From JBHJOF01 sp050330055 (GTDB taxonomy: Bacteria > Pseudomonadota > Alphaproteobacteria > Kiloniellales > JAKSDN01): DNA of 34,347 bases. How positions within the stretch are numbered: the stretch's first letter is position 1; each line of letters opens with the position of its first letter. Of this stretch, positions 15,390-23,938 are shown piece after piece. The DNA lies in the NCBI GenBank assembly GCA_050330055.1, contig JBHJOF010000112.1, positions 1-34,347 of the forward strand. The letters run 5' to 3'. Below the pieces are notes generated by a model. It did no database searches. It was not told the origin of the DNA and saw only the letters and a list, made by a program, of their open reading frames with translations. The position numbers and the translations under genes were made by a program.

Positions 15390-15650
15390 ATGGGTCGCCT
15401 GCTTCGAGTCGCGGTGCTGATACCGCTCCTGCTGGTCGCCTGCGGCGACCCTTCCAAATCCGATCTGATCGGCAAGGCTAAGGGCGCTGATACCAAGGCC
15501 AAGCTGGAAGCCGCGCTGGGCGCACCGGACGATTTGACCAAGCTCGGGCCACTGGAGAAGTGGACCTACAAGGCGTCCGATGGCGAGGTGACCTTCCTCA
15601 TCACCGGCGACTCCGTGACCCTGGAGCTGGCCGGCGGCAGTCAGAACTAG
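15390..15650 (+). CDS. Small lipoprotein, BamE/SmpA-like fold
   Basis: 86 aa. The signal ends in lipobox LVAC (Cys18). The mature part, KAKLEAALGAPDDLTK followed by KWTYKASDGEVTFLI, has the helix-then-strands pattern (conserved ALG.P and W.Y) of small outer-membrane lipoproteins related to BamE/SmpA. That is a fold-level guess, and the protein is too divergent to call BamE itself. The ATG is preceded by a weak GGGA. Confidence 0.65.
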   Translation: MGRLLRVAVLIPLLLVACGDPSKSDLIGKAKGADTKAKLEAALGAPDDLTKLGPLEKWTYKASDGEVTFLITGDSVTLELAGGSQN

Positions 15651-15651
15651 A

Positions 15652-15752
15652 GCATTTTCAGGCGAAGTGGAAGCCGGTTCGCCGTCCGAAAATGCGACCA
15701 ATCAAGACGTTATAGAGCATGATCCGATTCAATCGGATCGGATCATGCTCTA
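15652..15752. repeat. GCATTTTC-type double-hairpin intergenic element
   Basis: Hairpin one pairs GCATTTTC (15652-15659) with GAAAATGC (15688-15695), with an inner GGCGAA/TTCGCC stem (15661-15666 and 15678-15683). Hairpin two has exact 15-nt arms, 15713-15727 and 15738-15752. Elements of this design recur in alphaproteobacterial genomes. It starts right after the stop of the lipoprotein gene and may act as its terminator. Confidence 0.8.
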
Positions 15753-15866
15753 GACGACGGCCGGCCGCTAACCGCCGCTTAACCCTGTCATGAAAGCTCC
15801 CGTCAACCGCTCGCCGCTATGGTTAGCGCGAAGTCCCTCCCAGGCTGCCAGCGAGCGGAGAATCCC

Positions 15867-16103
15867 ATGCTCAAGCGAGTACTGCCAATCGCCCTTTGCG
15901 GTGCCCTGCTATTGAGCGGCTGCTCCGGCATGGGGAGCGTTGCGGAGGACAAGAAGCCCATTGTGACCGGAGTCGCGGCCGGCGCGGCGACCGGCGCGGC
16001 CATGGGCCTCGCCTTTGGCGACCCCTTCACCAGCGCGCTGATCGGTGGCCTGCTGGGCGGCGTTGGCGGCCTGATTTATAGAGAGTATGTCGACGACGAC
16101 TAG
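15867..16103 (+). CDS. Small glycine-zipper lipoprotein
   Basis: 78 aa. Lipobox LSGC ends a typical lipoprotein signal. The mature part holds a glycine-zipper stretch (GVAAGAATGAAMGLAFG, then GLLGGVGGLIY) like the 17-kDa antigen/YMGG group of outer-membrane lipoproteins. It ends in an acidic EYVDDD. The ATG at 15867 follows GCGGAG by 6 nt. Likely role: an envelope structural or stress lipoprotein. Confidence 0.75.
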   Translation: MLKRVLPIALCGALLLSGCSGMGSVAEDKKPIVTGVAAGAATGAAMGLAFGDPFTSALIGGLLGGVGGLIYREYVDDD

Positions 16104-16142
16104 GGCGAAGGCGGGCACGGGGCGCCGCGCCGCCTACAGCTC

Positions 16143-16298
16143 TTAGAGAAGCCCGTAGGGCCGGGTGGCGAGCCGCGACCGCCGGTAGCGGCGGTCCCAG
16201 CGGGCGATCGCCTCGCTCCGAATCGCAACCAGGGACGGCACCAGCACGAGGCTGGCCACCAGGGCGAAAACCACCGCGTACAGCAGATCTCCGGACAT
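16143..16298 (-). CDS. Small single-TM membrane protein
   Basis: 51 aa. One hydrophobic helix (LLYAVVFALVASLVLVPSLV) near the N-terminus is followed by a strongly basic tail (RWDRRYRRSR), predicting N-out/C-in topology. The ATG at 16298 has GGAG 6 nt upstream. A longer reading to 16373 lacks a ribosome binding site. Function unknown; small basic-tailed membrane peptides often regulate larger membrane complexes. Confidence 0.5.
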   Translation of the reverse strand: MSGDLLYAVVFALVASLVLVPSLVAIRSEAIARWDRRYRRSRLATRPYGLL

Positions 16299-16588
16299 CG
16301 TCAGCTCCAGGTAACGCGTCTTGTTGCCTTGAAGATGGTCCTTCCGCGCCGCCCATGGCGTGACGGGCATCACAGTCGCGTCGCTTTCCCGGCCGAAAAT
16401 TGCAGCGCCCCGCCCGAACCAGGGATTGGCGGCAGGGGAATCGGCGAACGGGGATGGGCGGGCGGCGGCTGCGTATTAAAAGCCAGGCCCGACCCTGGCG
16501 CAGCCCGTGACCACCCCTTGTCATGGGCCGCGCGACCGCCAATCTGGGACGCAGCGCCCTATGCGGCGCGAACCGAGCACGAGACACC

Positions 16589-17275
16589 ATGCGCCGTCCA
16601 ACTTGCGGAATCCCGACGATCTCAGGCCTTCTAGCCCTGATCGCGTTCCTGGCGGCCTCCGCGACCGCTCCCTTGGCTGCCGACGAGCGGCTGGCAGTAC
16701 CCGCCCCGCAACTCAGCAATGCGGACGCCGGCGACCTCGCCCGCATCGAGCGCTACCTCGAGGATTTGACCACCCTGCGCTCGCGTTTCGTGCAGGTGTC
16801 GTCGCTGGGCGACTATGCCGAGGGCGAGATGGTGCTGGACCGGCCCGGCAAGGCGCGCTTCGAGTACGACCCGCCGATCCCGGTGCTGATGATCGCCCGC
16901 GGCAGTACGCTGCTCTATTACAACAAGGAACTGGACGAGGCCTCGCTGGTGCCGCTCTCGGCCACGCCGCTGCGCTTCCTCACCGACGGCGACCTCAGCC
17001 TCAGTCGCGACGCCCAGGTGCTTGGCATCGAGCGCCGCAACGCCATCCTCTCAGTCACGCTCGCCGACAAGGACGCCGAGCAGGAGGGGCGCCTGACCTT
17101 GATGTTCAGCGAAAGCCCGCTGACGCTGCGCCAGTGGGAGGTCGTCGATGCGGAGGGCACGGTCGTCCGCGTGGCCCTGGTCGAGCCGGCATTCGGCGTC
17201 GAGGTCGCCCCCTCGCTGTTCGACTTCGGCGACCTCAGTCCTTACGACCGCGGGGGCCGGCAGCGCGGCCGCTGA
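16589..17275 (+). CDS. lolA: Outer-membrane lipoprotein carrier protein LolA
   Basis: 228 aa. After a signal peptide (ISGLLALIAFLAASATA..) the protein shows the LolA pattern: LTTLRSRFVQ near the start of the barrel, GEMVLDRPGKARFEYDPP, then the IARGSTLLYYNKEL strand. LolA carries lipoproteins across the periplasm from LolCDE to the outer membrane, which suits the many lipoproteins in this window. The C-terminus (DRGGRQRGR) is basic. The ATG at 16589 has only a weak ribosome binding site. The gene runs head-on into the aquaporin gene, whose stop is 8 nt away. Confidence 0.88.
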   Translation: MRRPTCGIPTISGLLALIAFLAASATAPLAADERLAVPAPQLSNADAGDLARIERYLEDLTTLRSRFVQVSSLGDYAEGEMVLDRPGKARFEYDPPIPVLMIARGSTLLYYNKELDEASLVPLSATPLRFLTDGDLSLSRDAQVLGIERRNAILSVTLADKDAEQEGRLTLMFSESPLTLRQWEVVDAEGTVVRVALVEPAFGVEVAPSLFDFGDLSPYDRGGRQRGR

Positions 17276-17283
17276 GCGGCGGA

Positions 17284-17985
17284 CTACTGCCTCTGTCCGC
17301 CGCCGAGCCAGCGATAGACGAGGCCGCCAAGGGCGCCGCCGACCAGCGGCGCCACCCAGAACAGCCATAGCTGGCCGAGGGCCCAGCCGCCGACGAAGAC
17401 CGCCGGGCCGGTGCTGCGCGCCGGGTTCACCGAGGTGTTGGTGACCGGGATGCTGATCAGGTGGATCAGGGTCAGCGCCAGCCCGATCGCCAGCGGCGCG
17501 AAGCCGGCCGGCGCCCGGCTGTCGGTCGCGCCCAGGATCACGATCAGGAAGAAGCAGGTCAGCACAACTTCGGCAACCAGGGCCGAGGCAAGGCCATAGC
17601 CGCCCGGCGAATGCTCGCCATAGCCGTTGGCAGCAAAGCCGCCGGCCAGCTCAAAGCCGGGCGCCCCGCTGGCGATGACATAGAGTACCGCCCCGGCGGC
17701 GACCGCGCCGGCCAGTTGGACGATCCAGTAGGCCAGGATGTCGCCCAGCGGAAAGCGGCCGCCGGCCCAGAGCCCGAGCGTCACGGCCGGATTGAAATGG
17801 CCGCCCGAGATGTGGCCGACCGCATAGGCCATGGTCACGACGGTGAGGCCGAAGGCCAGCGAGACGCCAACGAAGCCGATGCCGAGCTCCGGGAACCCGG
17901 CGGCGAGCACGGCGCTGCCGCAGCCGCCGAACACCAGCCAAAAGGTCCCCAGGAACTCCGCGCCAAGCCTGTTTATCACAGCCAT
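17284..17985 (-). CDS. aqpZ: Aquaporin Z-type water channel
   Basis: 233 aa with six TM segments and two half-helix NPA motifs: HFNPAV (NPA at 65-67) and SVNPARS (187-189). The selectivity filter residues expected for a strict water channel are present: Phe45, His175, Thr184 and Arg190. It sits in the inner membrane and lets water equilibrate. GGGGAGG lies 5 nt before the ATG. It is monocistronic, as usual for aqpZ. Confidence 0.95.
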   Translation of the reverse strand: MAVINRLGAEFLGTFWLVFGGCGSAVLAAGFPELGIGFVGVSLAFGLTVVTMAYAVGHISGGHFNPAVTLGLWAGGRFPLGDILAYWIVQLAGAVAAGAVLYVIASGAPGFELAGGFAANGYGEHSPGGYGLASALVAEVVLTCFFLIVILGATDSRAPAGFAPLAIGLALTLIHLISIPVTNTSVNPARSTGPAVFVGGWALGQLWLFWVAPLVGGALGGLVYRWLGGGQRQ

Positions 17986-18181
17986 GCCTGCCTCCCCTGC
18001 CAGTTCGGTTGAGCGCTTTACGCATCAAGCCGGGCCACAAGGCAAGGGACAAATGCAAGGCAAAAATTGCTACCGCCGGCTGCGGATAGCCTGCTCGACC
18101 TCTTGGGACAGCAAGATTTTGGCAAGCAATCCGCAGTACGGTCCCACAAAACGGCCTAGTCGAATCGAATGGGGGACCTCC

Positions 18182-18505
18182 TTGGAACAGACCGGCTGCG
18201 TGAGCGAACTTCGCAAGCACAGGCGCATCGTGACCCGCAAGGCCGCACGTCTATCGGTCGATGAGGCCTGGCACGACTGCGTGATACTCGATGTCTCCAG
18301 CGGCGGCGCCAAGGTCGTCGTCGATCAAACGATTGCTCCCGGAACGGCTGTGGTTCTGGCCGAGGGCGAGTTGGGCTTCCTCGCCGGGGTCGTGCAACGG
18401 AACGACGATGACGGCGTTTCCGTCTCCTTCGGCGTCGGCCCGGAGGCGCGTTCCGCCCTGATCGATCGCCTGGCCGGTTTCCTGAGCAGCGACCAGCAGC
18501 CCTGA
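18182..18505 (+). CDS. PilZ-domain c-di-GMP-binding protein
   Basis: 107 aa, one PilZ domain: RRIVTR gives the RxxxR motif (Arg15 to Arg19) and DVSSGG the DxSxxG motif (Asp37, Ser39, Gly42). The start is taken as TTG at 18182, with GGGGGA 5 nt upstream. GTG at 18200 is the alternative and would lose only 6 residues. The open frame extends further left over the aquaporin gene but without PilZ similarity. Confidence 0.8.
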   Translation: MEQTGCVSELRKHRRIVTRKAARLSVDEAWHDCVILDVSSGGAKVVVDQTIAPGTAVVLAEGELGFLAGVVQRNDDDGVSVSFGVGPEARSALIDRLAGFLSSDQQP

Positions 18506-18527
18506 GCCACGCTGCCGCGGCCTCCGG

Positions 18528-18592
18528 CCGCGTTGCGGCCTCTTGATTTCTCGCCGCGGTGCGGCCTCTTGATTCTCCGCCGCGTTGCGGCC
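18528..18592. repeat. 26-bp tandem repeat, 2.5 copies
   Basis: Units 18528-18553 and 18554-18579 share the pattern CCGCGKTGCGGCCTCTTGAT plus a CT-rich end, and a 13-nt third part follows at 18580-18592. It lies just upstream of the acyl-CoA synthetase fusion gene, in the place where its leader should be. Confidence 0.8.
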
Positions 18593-18626
18593 GGCTACCC
18601 CCTGCGGCAGACTGGCCGGCAGTGCG

Positions 18627-21302
18627 ATGGCCCAACTCGTTACCCCACGGGACTTCCTGAGCCATTTGCGGGCGCGCGGCGACACGCCTGCGCTGCTGGC
18701 CGTTAGTGGCGAGCATCTGCAACGGATCAGTTCGAGCGATCTGGCCGAGCAGGCCGAGCGGCTTGCGGCGGGACTGCTGCGCGAGGGCCTAGGGGCAGGC
18801 GAGCCTGTCGGGCTCTATGCCCCGAACTCGATTCCCTGGGTCGTCGCCCGCTTCGGGATCGCAGCGTCCGGCGGATTGGCGGTGGCGCTCGACGACCTCC
18901 TGCCGCCGGCCGAGGCCGCGGCCCTTGTCCGTCACAGCGGCTGCCGCCTGCTCTTCACGGTCAAGGCCCATGTCGAGGGCCTGCGCGAAGCGCTGACCGA
19001 TGACGCCGTCGAGCTCCGGATGCTCGACGACGAGGAGGACAGCGACGCGGGACAGAGCTGGCGCGGCCTGCTGGACGAGCCGCCGGCGCGGCTCCCCGAG
19101 GTAGCGGCCGACTCGCCGGCGATGGTGGTCTACACCTCCGGCACCACCGGCCGGCCCAAGAGCTTCATCCTCACCTATGCCAACATCGGCGCCAACGTGA
19201 ACGCGCTGGCAAGTGCTGGCCTGGTTGGAACGCAAGACCGCATCGTCCTGCCGCTGCCGCTCGACAACGTCTATCCTTACGTGGTCGGGCTGCTGACCAG
19301 CTTGACGGCGGGCGCCAGCGTGGTGCTGCCCGAGGAGATCAGCGCCGCCGGCCTGGCGCGCGCTCTCAGCCTCTCCAAGGCGACGGTCATGATCGGCGTG
19401 CCCCGCCTCTATGCGGCGCTGGTCGTCGGCATCCGCAGCCAAGCGGCGGCGCGCGGGCGACTCACCCTGTGGATCTTCGATCGCCTGCTGGCGCTCTCCA
19501 TCGCGATGCTGCGGCGCGGCAGACCGCGCCTCGGCAAGCGGCTGTTCCGCTCGCTGCACGCCCGGCTCGGCCCGGACCTGCGTCTCATGGTCAGCGGCGG
19601 CGCCCGGCTCGAGCCCTCTCTGATCTGGAGCCTGGAGGGGCTGGGCTGGGACGTACGCGGCGGCTATGGCCTGGCCGAGGTCGGCTCGGTCTTCACCGGC
19701 AACACCCCCGGGCAGAAGAAGATCGGCAGCGAGGGCAAGCCGGTCAACGCCGGCGAGGTGCGCATCGCCGAGGTCGATGATGAGAGCCTGAGCGGCGCCG
19801 GCGAGAACGGCATCGGCGAGATTCAGCTACGCGGGCCGAGCGTCTTTGCCGGCTATCGCGACAATCCCGAGGCCAACCGCGCCGCCTTCACCGAGGACGG
19901 CTGGTTCCGCACCGGCGACCTGGGGCGGCTCGACGCCGAGGGCTATCTCTACGTCACCGGCCGCGTCAAGGAGATGATCGTGCTGGGCGGCGGCAAGAAC
20001 GTCTTCCCGGAAGTGCTGGAGAAGACTTACTCGGCCAGCCCCTACATCAAGGAGATCGCGGTGCTTGAACAGCAGGGCGCGTTGGTCGGCCTGGTGCTGC
20101 CCGATCTGGCCGGTGTGCAGGCCAGCGGTTATGCGAGGGTCGAGGATGCGCTGCGCGTGTCGCTCTCCGAGCTGGGCCGCGAGCTGCCACGCTTCCAGCG
20201 TCTCTCCGGCATCGCCATCGCGCGCGAGCCCCTGCCCCGCACGCGCCTCGGCAAGTACCGACGCTTTCTGCTGCCGGAGATCTACCAGGCGGCGCGACGC
20301 GGCGAAGCACCGGCCAAGGCCGCACCCCTGAGCGAAGCCGACCGCGCGTTCCTCGCGGAGCCGCCGGCCGATTCCGTCTGGGCGCTGTTGCGCGCGCGCT
20401 ACGCGGACCGGCCGCTCAGTCTCGACGCCAACCTGCAGCTCGATCTCGGCATCGACTCGCTGGAGGCCATGAGTCTTGCCGCCGAGATCGAGTCCCGCCT
20501 CGGACGCAGCCTGCCGGACGAGAAGCTTGCCGCGGTGCAGACCGTGCGCGAGCTGATCCAGGCCGCTGCCGAAGCGCCACAGGCGAGCGCGCAGCAACCG
20601 GCGGCAAAGGTCGAAGAGCAGGCCGCGCGCTGGCTGACCCCGACCGGTCCTTTCCTGAGCGCGCTCGGCATCGCGCTGCACGCGCTCAACTGGTTGCTGA
20701 TGCGCCTGCTGTTCCGGCTCAACAGCCGCGGCCGCGAGCATCTGCCGCCGGCCGGGCCCTGTCTCCTGGTGGCGAATCACGCAAGCGATCTCGATCCTCC
20801 GGCCCTGGCTGCCGCCCTGCCGCCGCCGTTGCGCCGGCAACTCTACTGGGGCGGTGACACCGTGCGGCTGTTCTCAGGCGCCCTGTCGAGCGTCCTGGGC
20901 CGCGCGCTGCACGTCTTTCCGGTCGACGAGAAGGCGCCGGCCGCGTCGCTCGCGCTGGCGAGCCAAGTGCTCCAGTCCGGCCAGGTGCTGGCTTGGTTTC
21001 CCGAATCCTGGCGCTCGCCCGACGGACGCCTGCAGCGTTTCTTTCCCGGCGTCGGCCAGCTTGCGGGTGACTGCGCCGGGCCGGTCATCCCCGTCTATAT
21101 CGAGGGCAGCTTCGAGGCCATGCCGCGCTGGCGCCGGCTGCCGCGGCTGCATCCGCTGCGCGTCCATTTCGGAGCGGCGGTGGCACCGGAGCGCCTGGCC
21201 CAGGCCGAGGCCGACGGCGGCGCCGCGGCGGTTGCCGCGCTGCTGCGCCAGGCGCTGGCCCGGCTCAGCCCGCTCGAGGAAGACACGCCGGAGACGAAAT
21301 AG
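18627..21302 (+). CDS. Fused acyl-CoA/ACP synthetase, acyl carrier protein and PlsC acyltransferase
   Basis: 891 aa, three domains. An AMP-binding ligase (about 1-560) carries YTSGTTGRPK, a GYGLAEVGS motif, the TGDLGR motif and a TRLGKYRR lysine loop. An acyl carrier domain (about 585-660) has LGIDSLEAM with Ser611 as the phosphopantetheine site. A PlsC/LPLAT domain (about 690-880) has the HX4D motif NHASDLD (His718, Asp723), a FPE-type motif (WFPESWRSP) and a preceding hydrophobic segment. Together this suggests activation of a free fatty acid, loading on the built-in carrier and transfer to a lysophospholipid or glycerol-phosphate acceptor, like Aas but with an internal ACP. The ATG at 18627 has a poor ribosome binding site; the frame opens at a TTG at 18585 inside the tandem repeat. 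Confidence 0.88.
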   Translation: MAQLVTPRDFLSHLRARGDTPALLAVSGEHLQRISSSDLAEQAERLAAGLLREGLGAGEPVGLYAPNSIPWVVARFGIAASGGLAVALDDLLPPAEAAALVRHSGCRLLFTVKAHVEGLREALTDDAVELRMLDDEEDSDAGQSWRGLLDEPPARLPEVAADSPAMVVYTSGTTGRPKSFILTYANIGANVNALASAGLVGTQDRIVLPLPLDNVYPYVVGLLTSLTAGASVVLPEEISAAGLARALSLSKATVMIGVPRLYAALVVGIRSQAAARGRLTLWIFDRLLALSIAMLRRGRPRLGKRLFRSLHARLGPDLRLMVSGGARLEPSLIWSLEGLGWDVRGGYGLAEVGSVFTGNTPGQKKIGSEGKPVNAGEVRIAEVDDESLSGAGENGIGEIQLRGPSVFAGYRDNPEANRAAFTEDGWFRTGDLGRLDAEGYLYVTGRVKEMIVLGGGKNVFPEVLEKTYSASPYIKEIAVLEQQGALVGLVLPDLAGVQASGYARVEDALRVSLSELGRELPRFQRLSGIAIAREPLPRTRLGKYRRFLLPEIYQAARRGEAPAKAAPLSEADRAFLAEPPADSVWALLRARYADRPLSLDANLQLDLGIDSLEAMSLAAEIESRLGRSLPDEKLAAVQTVRELIQAAAEAPQASAQQPAAKVEEQAARWLTPTGPFLSALGIALHALNWLLMRLLFRLNSRGREHLPPAGPCLLVANHASDLDPPALAAALPPPLRRQLYWGGDTVRLFSGALSSVLGRALHVFPVDEKAPAASLALASQVLQSGQVLAWFPESWRSPDGRLQRFFPGVGQLAGDCAGPVIPVYIEGSFEAMPRWRRLPRLHPLRVHFGAAVAPERLAQAEADGGAAAVAALLRQALARLSPLEEDTPETK

Positions 21303-21406
21303 GCCCAACGTCCGAGCCGGAAACGGGATGTTAACCCTTCCCGCATCACCATCAATCGTGGTCGCACGTAAGCGACGCAAGCGTCAATCCAGGTAGGAGA
21401 CGTACT

Positions 21407-21574
21407 ATGGAGTGGGCACTTTCTATGGACGAACTGCGTGATTACGCAGCCCGTTACAGGGACATGGCCGCACGGGCGGAAGCCGAAGGGAACAGCGCGC
21501 TGGCTCGCGAGTTCCGTCAGATCGCAAGTGAGGCCAAGAGTCTTCTCATCATCAAGCGCCGCAGCGCGGCCTGA
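21407..21574 (+). CDS. Conserved-looking small protein, 55 aa
   Basis: AGGAGA (21395-21400) lies 6 nt before an ATG that opens a 55-aa frame ending at TGA. The protein (MEWALSMDELRDYAARYRDM...) is predicted to be all helical, charged and soluble, with heptad-like spacing. It ends in the basic IIKRRSAA. Coding is supported by the strong initiation site and codon bias. I know of similar small helical proteins in Rhodospirillales but cannot name a function. Confidence 0.7.
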   Translation: MEWALSMDELRDYAARYRDMAARAEAEGNSALAREFRQIASEAKSLLIIKRRSAA

Positions 21575-21651
21575 GCCGCACCGCCGCGCAACGCCGCGAA
21601 GGAAGCACGCCGCTCCGCACGCTCCGGCGCCGCTCCCGCTGTTGCTCCTTG

Positions 21652-22086
21652 TCAGCTCCGGCCGACGATGAAGTCACGCAACACGTGGGTCTCGGTTTCG
21701 AGCTCTTCGAGCCGATTCTTCACCACGTCGCCGATGCTGACGATGCCGCGGAGCTGACCGTCCTCCACCACCGGCAGGTGGCGGAAGCGGCTGCGCGTCA
21801 TCTCGGCCATGACATCGGTTATGGGGGCGTCGAGCCGGCAGGTCTTGACCACGCGGGTCATGAGACTGGACACCGGCATCTCTAGCAGAGCCGCGCCGTG
21901 CTCGGCCAGGCCCCGGACCACGTCGCGTTCCGAGATGATACCCTGAACCTTGCTGCCATCCGTGCTGACGACCAGCGCGCCGATTCCTTCAAGCTTGAGC
22001 AGGCGTACGACCGTCGCGATGGTGGCGTCCGGTCTTACGGTCGCCACGCGCGTCCCCTTTCCGTCAATCAACGCGCGGACCTTCAT
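21652..22086 (-). CDS. CBS-domain-pair protein
   Basis: 144 aa, nothing but two CBS motifs. The first runs about 8-60 (IATVVRLLKLEGIGALVV, then GIISERDVVRGLAEHG) and the second about 72-130 (ITDVMAEMTRSRFRHLPVVE, then GIVSIGDVVKNRLEEL). CBS pairs bind adenine nucleotides such as AMP, ATP or SAM, and stand-alone ones usually regulate a partner. GGAGG lies 8 nt before the ATG at 22086. Another ATG 6 nt upstream is too close to it. Confidence 0.9.
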   Translation of the reverse strand: MKVRALIDGKGTRVATVRPDATIATVVRLLKLEGIGALVVSTDGSKVQGIISERDVVRGLAEHGAALLEMPVSSLMTRVVKTCRLDAPITDVMAEMTRSRFRHLPVVEDGQLRGIVSIGDVVKNRLEELETETHVLRDFIVGRS

Positions 22087-22334
22087 GGGCATGTCCTCCA
22101 AGACATAAGTACCCACGCGCCGCCTTCACTGGCACGTGGGGACCGCTGGTTGGCCTAGCAATTCTTGTTTGCTCAGGCGTTCAGGATGCGGCCCGCCGCA
22201 TTCCGCGAACACTCAGCTTGAAGCATCCTCTGACGATTGCGAGAGGATTTCAAGGGACGCACTTGTGGCACCGGGCCTGGTCGCAAGGCCATATTTGGGT
22301 CATCGCGGGCGCTAGAGGAACGCTGGGTGTTTCT

Positions 22335-23231
22335 CTAACGCCCTGATACGACGGGCAAAAAAGCGGCAGCCTGTTGTTCGGCCGCGGCGATCTGCTCGGC
22401 CGTGACGCGACCGCGCAGGCCGGCTTCGCGCTCGATCGCCGCAGGATGGCCCTGGCGTGCCGCGAGGATGGTCCAGGCGAGCGCCTGTACCGGGTCGGCG
22501 GCCAGGCCCTCGGCGCCTTCGGCGTAGCGCGCGCCCAGTTTGTCCTGCGCCTTGGCGTAGCCCTGCTCGGCCGCCAGGCGGAACCAGCGGACAGCCGCGG
22601 CCGGGTCGGCCGCGGTGCCGGTGCCATCGCGCAGCATCTTGCCGACGTTGTACTGAGCATTGGCGAAGCCGGCCTGCCCGGCCTGGTGTATCAGGCGATA
22701 GGCGCGGGCCTCGTCCCTGGGCACGCCCAAGCCCTCGGCGTAAAGCTTGCCCAGGCTGTATTGCGAGCGCGCGAAGCCCTTGGCCGCCGCCTTTTCGAGC
22801 CAGGCGAGCGCCGCCTGGTAGTCAGGCTTGGCTTCGAAGCTGCCGAGTTCCAGCAGGGCCAGATTGTGCTGTGCGCCGGCGTGACCTTGCGCCGCCGCCT
22901 TGCGCCACCAGTCGGCGGCCACGGCGTGGTCGACCGAGACGCCCCTGCCCTCGTCATAGAGGACGCCGAGATTGTACTGCGCCAAGACGTTGCCCTGCTC
23001 GGCCAGCGGCTGCCATTCGGCGAGCGCCGCGGCAAAGTCGCCGCGCTGATAGGCGGCCCAGCCGGCGTCGAAATCGGCGCGTGCCGCGCCCGCTGGCAGC
23101 GTCAGCCCCGCAGCGCACAAGGCCACGGCCAGCAGGGCCCTGGCCAGGACAAGGCGGAGCGGACGGCGCGTCCCGGCGCACCGCCCGCATCCTTCTGATT
23201 GGTCGAATGGACCCGCAGCTTTGCTGTTCAA
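22335..23231 (-). CDS. Secreted Sel1-repeat protein
   Basis: 298 aa. A basic N-terminus, hydrophobic core and AAGARA site give a signal peptide ending near residue 51. Five to six Sel1-like repeats of about 36 residues follow, with the AQYNLGVLYDEGRGV type of motif repeated as AQHNLALLE.., SQYSLGKLYAEGLGV, AQYNVGKMLRDGTG and AQDKLGARYAEG. Sel1 proteins are protein-protein adaptors, often in the periplasm. The start is TTG at 23231, with GGGGGA 9 nt upstream. It begins 29 nt after the MlaC-like gene and is likely co-transcribed with it. Confidence 0.85.
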   Translation of the reverse strand: MNSKAAGPFDQSEGCGRCAGTRRPLRLVLARALLAVALCAAGLTLPAGAARADFDAGWAAYQRGDFAAALAEWQPLAEQGNVLAQYNLGVLYDEGRGVSVDHAVAADWWRKAAAQGHAGAQHNLALLELGSFEAKPDYQAALAWLEKAAAKGFARSQYSLGKLYAEGLGVPRDEARAYRLIHQAGQAGFANAQYNVGKMLRDGTGTAADPAAAVRWFRLAAEQGYAKAQDKLGARYAEGAEGLAADPVQALAWTILAARQGHPAAIEREAGLRGRVTAEQIAAAEQQAAAFLPVVSGR

Positions 23232-23260
23232 GAAGGCACATCCCCCGTTTTTTGGCCGAC

Positions 23261-23938
23261 CTAGCTGGCTGAGGCGGAAAGGCGTTCCGTCTGAGCCCGC
23301 AGCACCTGGACCAGGCCCTCGATGCCGTTGCGCTGGGCTACCGAGGCGAACTCCTGCCGTTGGGTCACGGCCATGCTGACACCCTCGACCACCACATCGA
23401 TGATTCTGAGCGTGCCATCAATGGTTCGGACGCGCCAGCCCGCCAGGATCGGCGGCCCGCTCGGCCGGTCGATCTGGGTCTCGACCAGGATGTCGCCCTT
23501 CTCGCCGGTCACCGAGGTGCCGGTGATCGAGAAGGTCTGGCCGGTGAAACCGCCCAGCCGGCGCGCGTAGGTCCTGATGACGAAGACCCCGAAGGCATCC
23601 AGGTACTCGGCCTGCTGCTCCGGTGTCGCCTGGCGCCAGTACTTGCCGAGCACGAAACGGCCGATCAGGTCGAGATCGAAGCCCTGCTGAAGGATCCGCC
23701 CGAAGGCCTCCTCGCGCTGCGCCAGGGTCATGTTCGACTGCTGCAGCGTGGCGAAGGCATGCTTGCCCATGCTGTCGATGAACTTGGCGGCCTCGCCCGG
23801 GTCGGTGGCCATGGCGGCTGGCGCCTTGGCAAGCGGCGCCAGGACGAGCAGCGCAGCGAACAGCAGCGTACGAACCATCGCGCTGTTGGACACAGCCGGC
23901 TTGACGTCCTTGTCGAGCTGTCGAGGCAACGGTCTCAT
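23261..23938 (-). CDS. mlaC: MlaC/Ttg2D-family periplasmic phospholipid carrier
   Basis: 225 aa. After a signal segment (VRTLLFAALLVLAPLA) come the family's marks: FATLQQSNMTLAQREEAFGRILQQGFDLDLIGRFVLGKYW-type region (about 60-105), EYLDAFGVFVIRTYARR, then GWRVRTIDGTLRIIDVVVEGVSM near the C-terminus. MlaC shuttles phospholipids between the outer-membrane MlaA complex and the MlaFEDB transporter. No other mla gene is adjacent; the next gene encodes a Sel1 protein. The ATG at 23938 follows AAGGGG by 8 nt. An ATG at 23878, just before the signal segment, is possible. Confidence 0.85.
   Translation of the reverse strand: MRPLPRQLDKDVKPAVSNSAMVRTLLFAALLVLAPLAKAPAAMATDPGEAAKFIDSMGKHAFATLQQSNMTLAQREEAFGRILQQGFDLDLIGRFVLGKYWRQATPEQQAEYLDAFGVFVIRTYARRLGGFTGQTFSITGTSVTGEKGDILVETQIDRPSGPPILAGWRVRTIDGTLRIIDVVVEGVSMAVTQRQEFASVAQRNGIEGLVQVLRAQTERLSASAS

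Noticed and set aside
19827..20840. 337-codon open frame on the minus strand
   Set aside because: Antisense to the synthetase/ACP/acyltransferase fusion; Gln/Arg-rich shadow without motifs.
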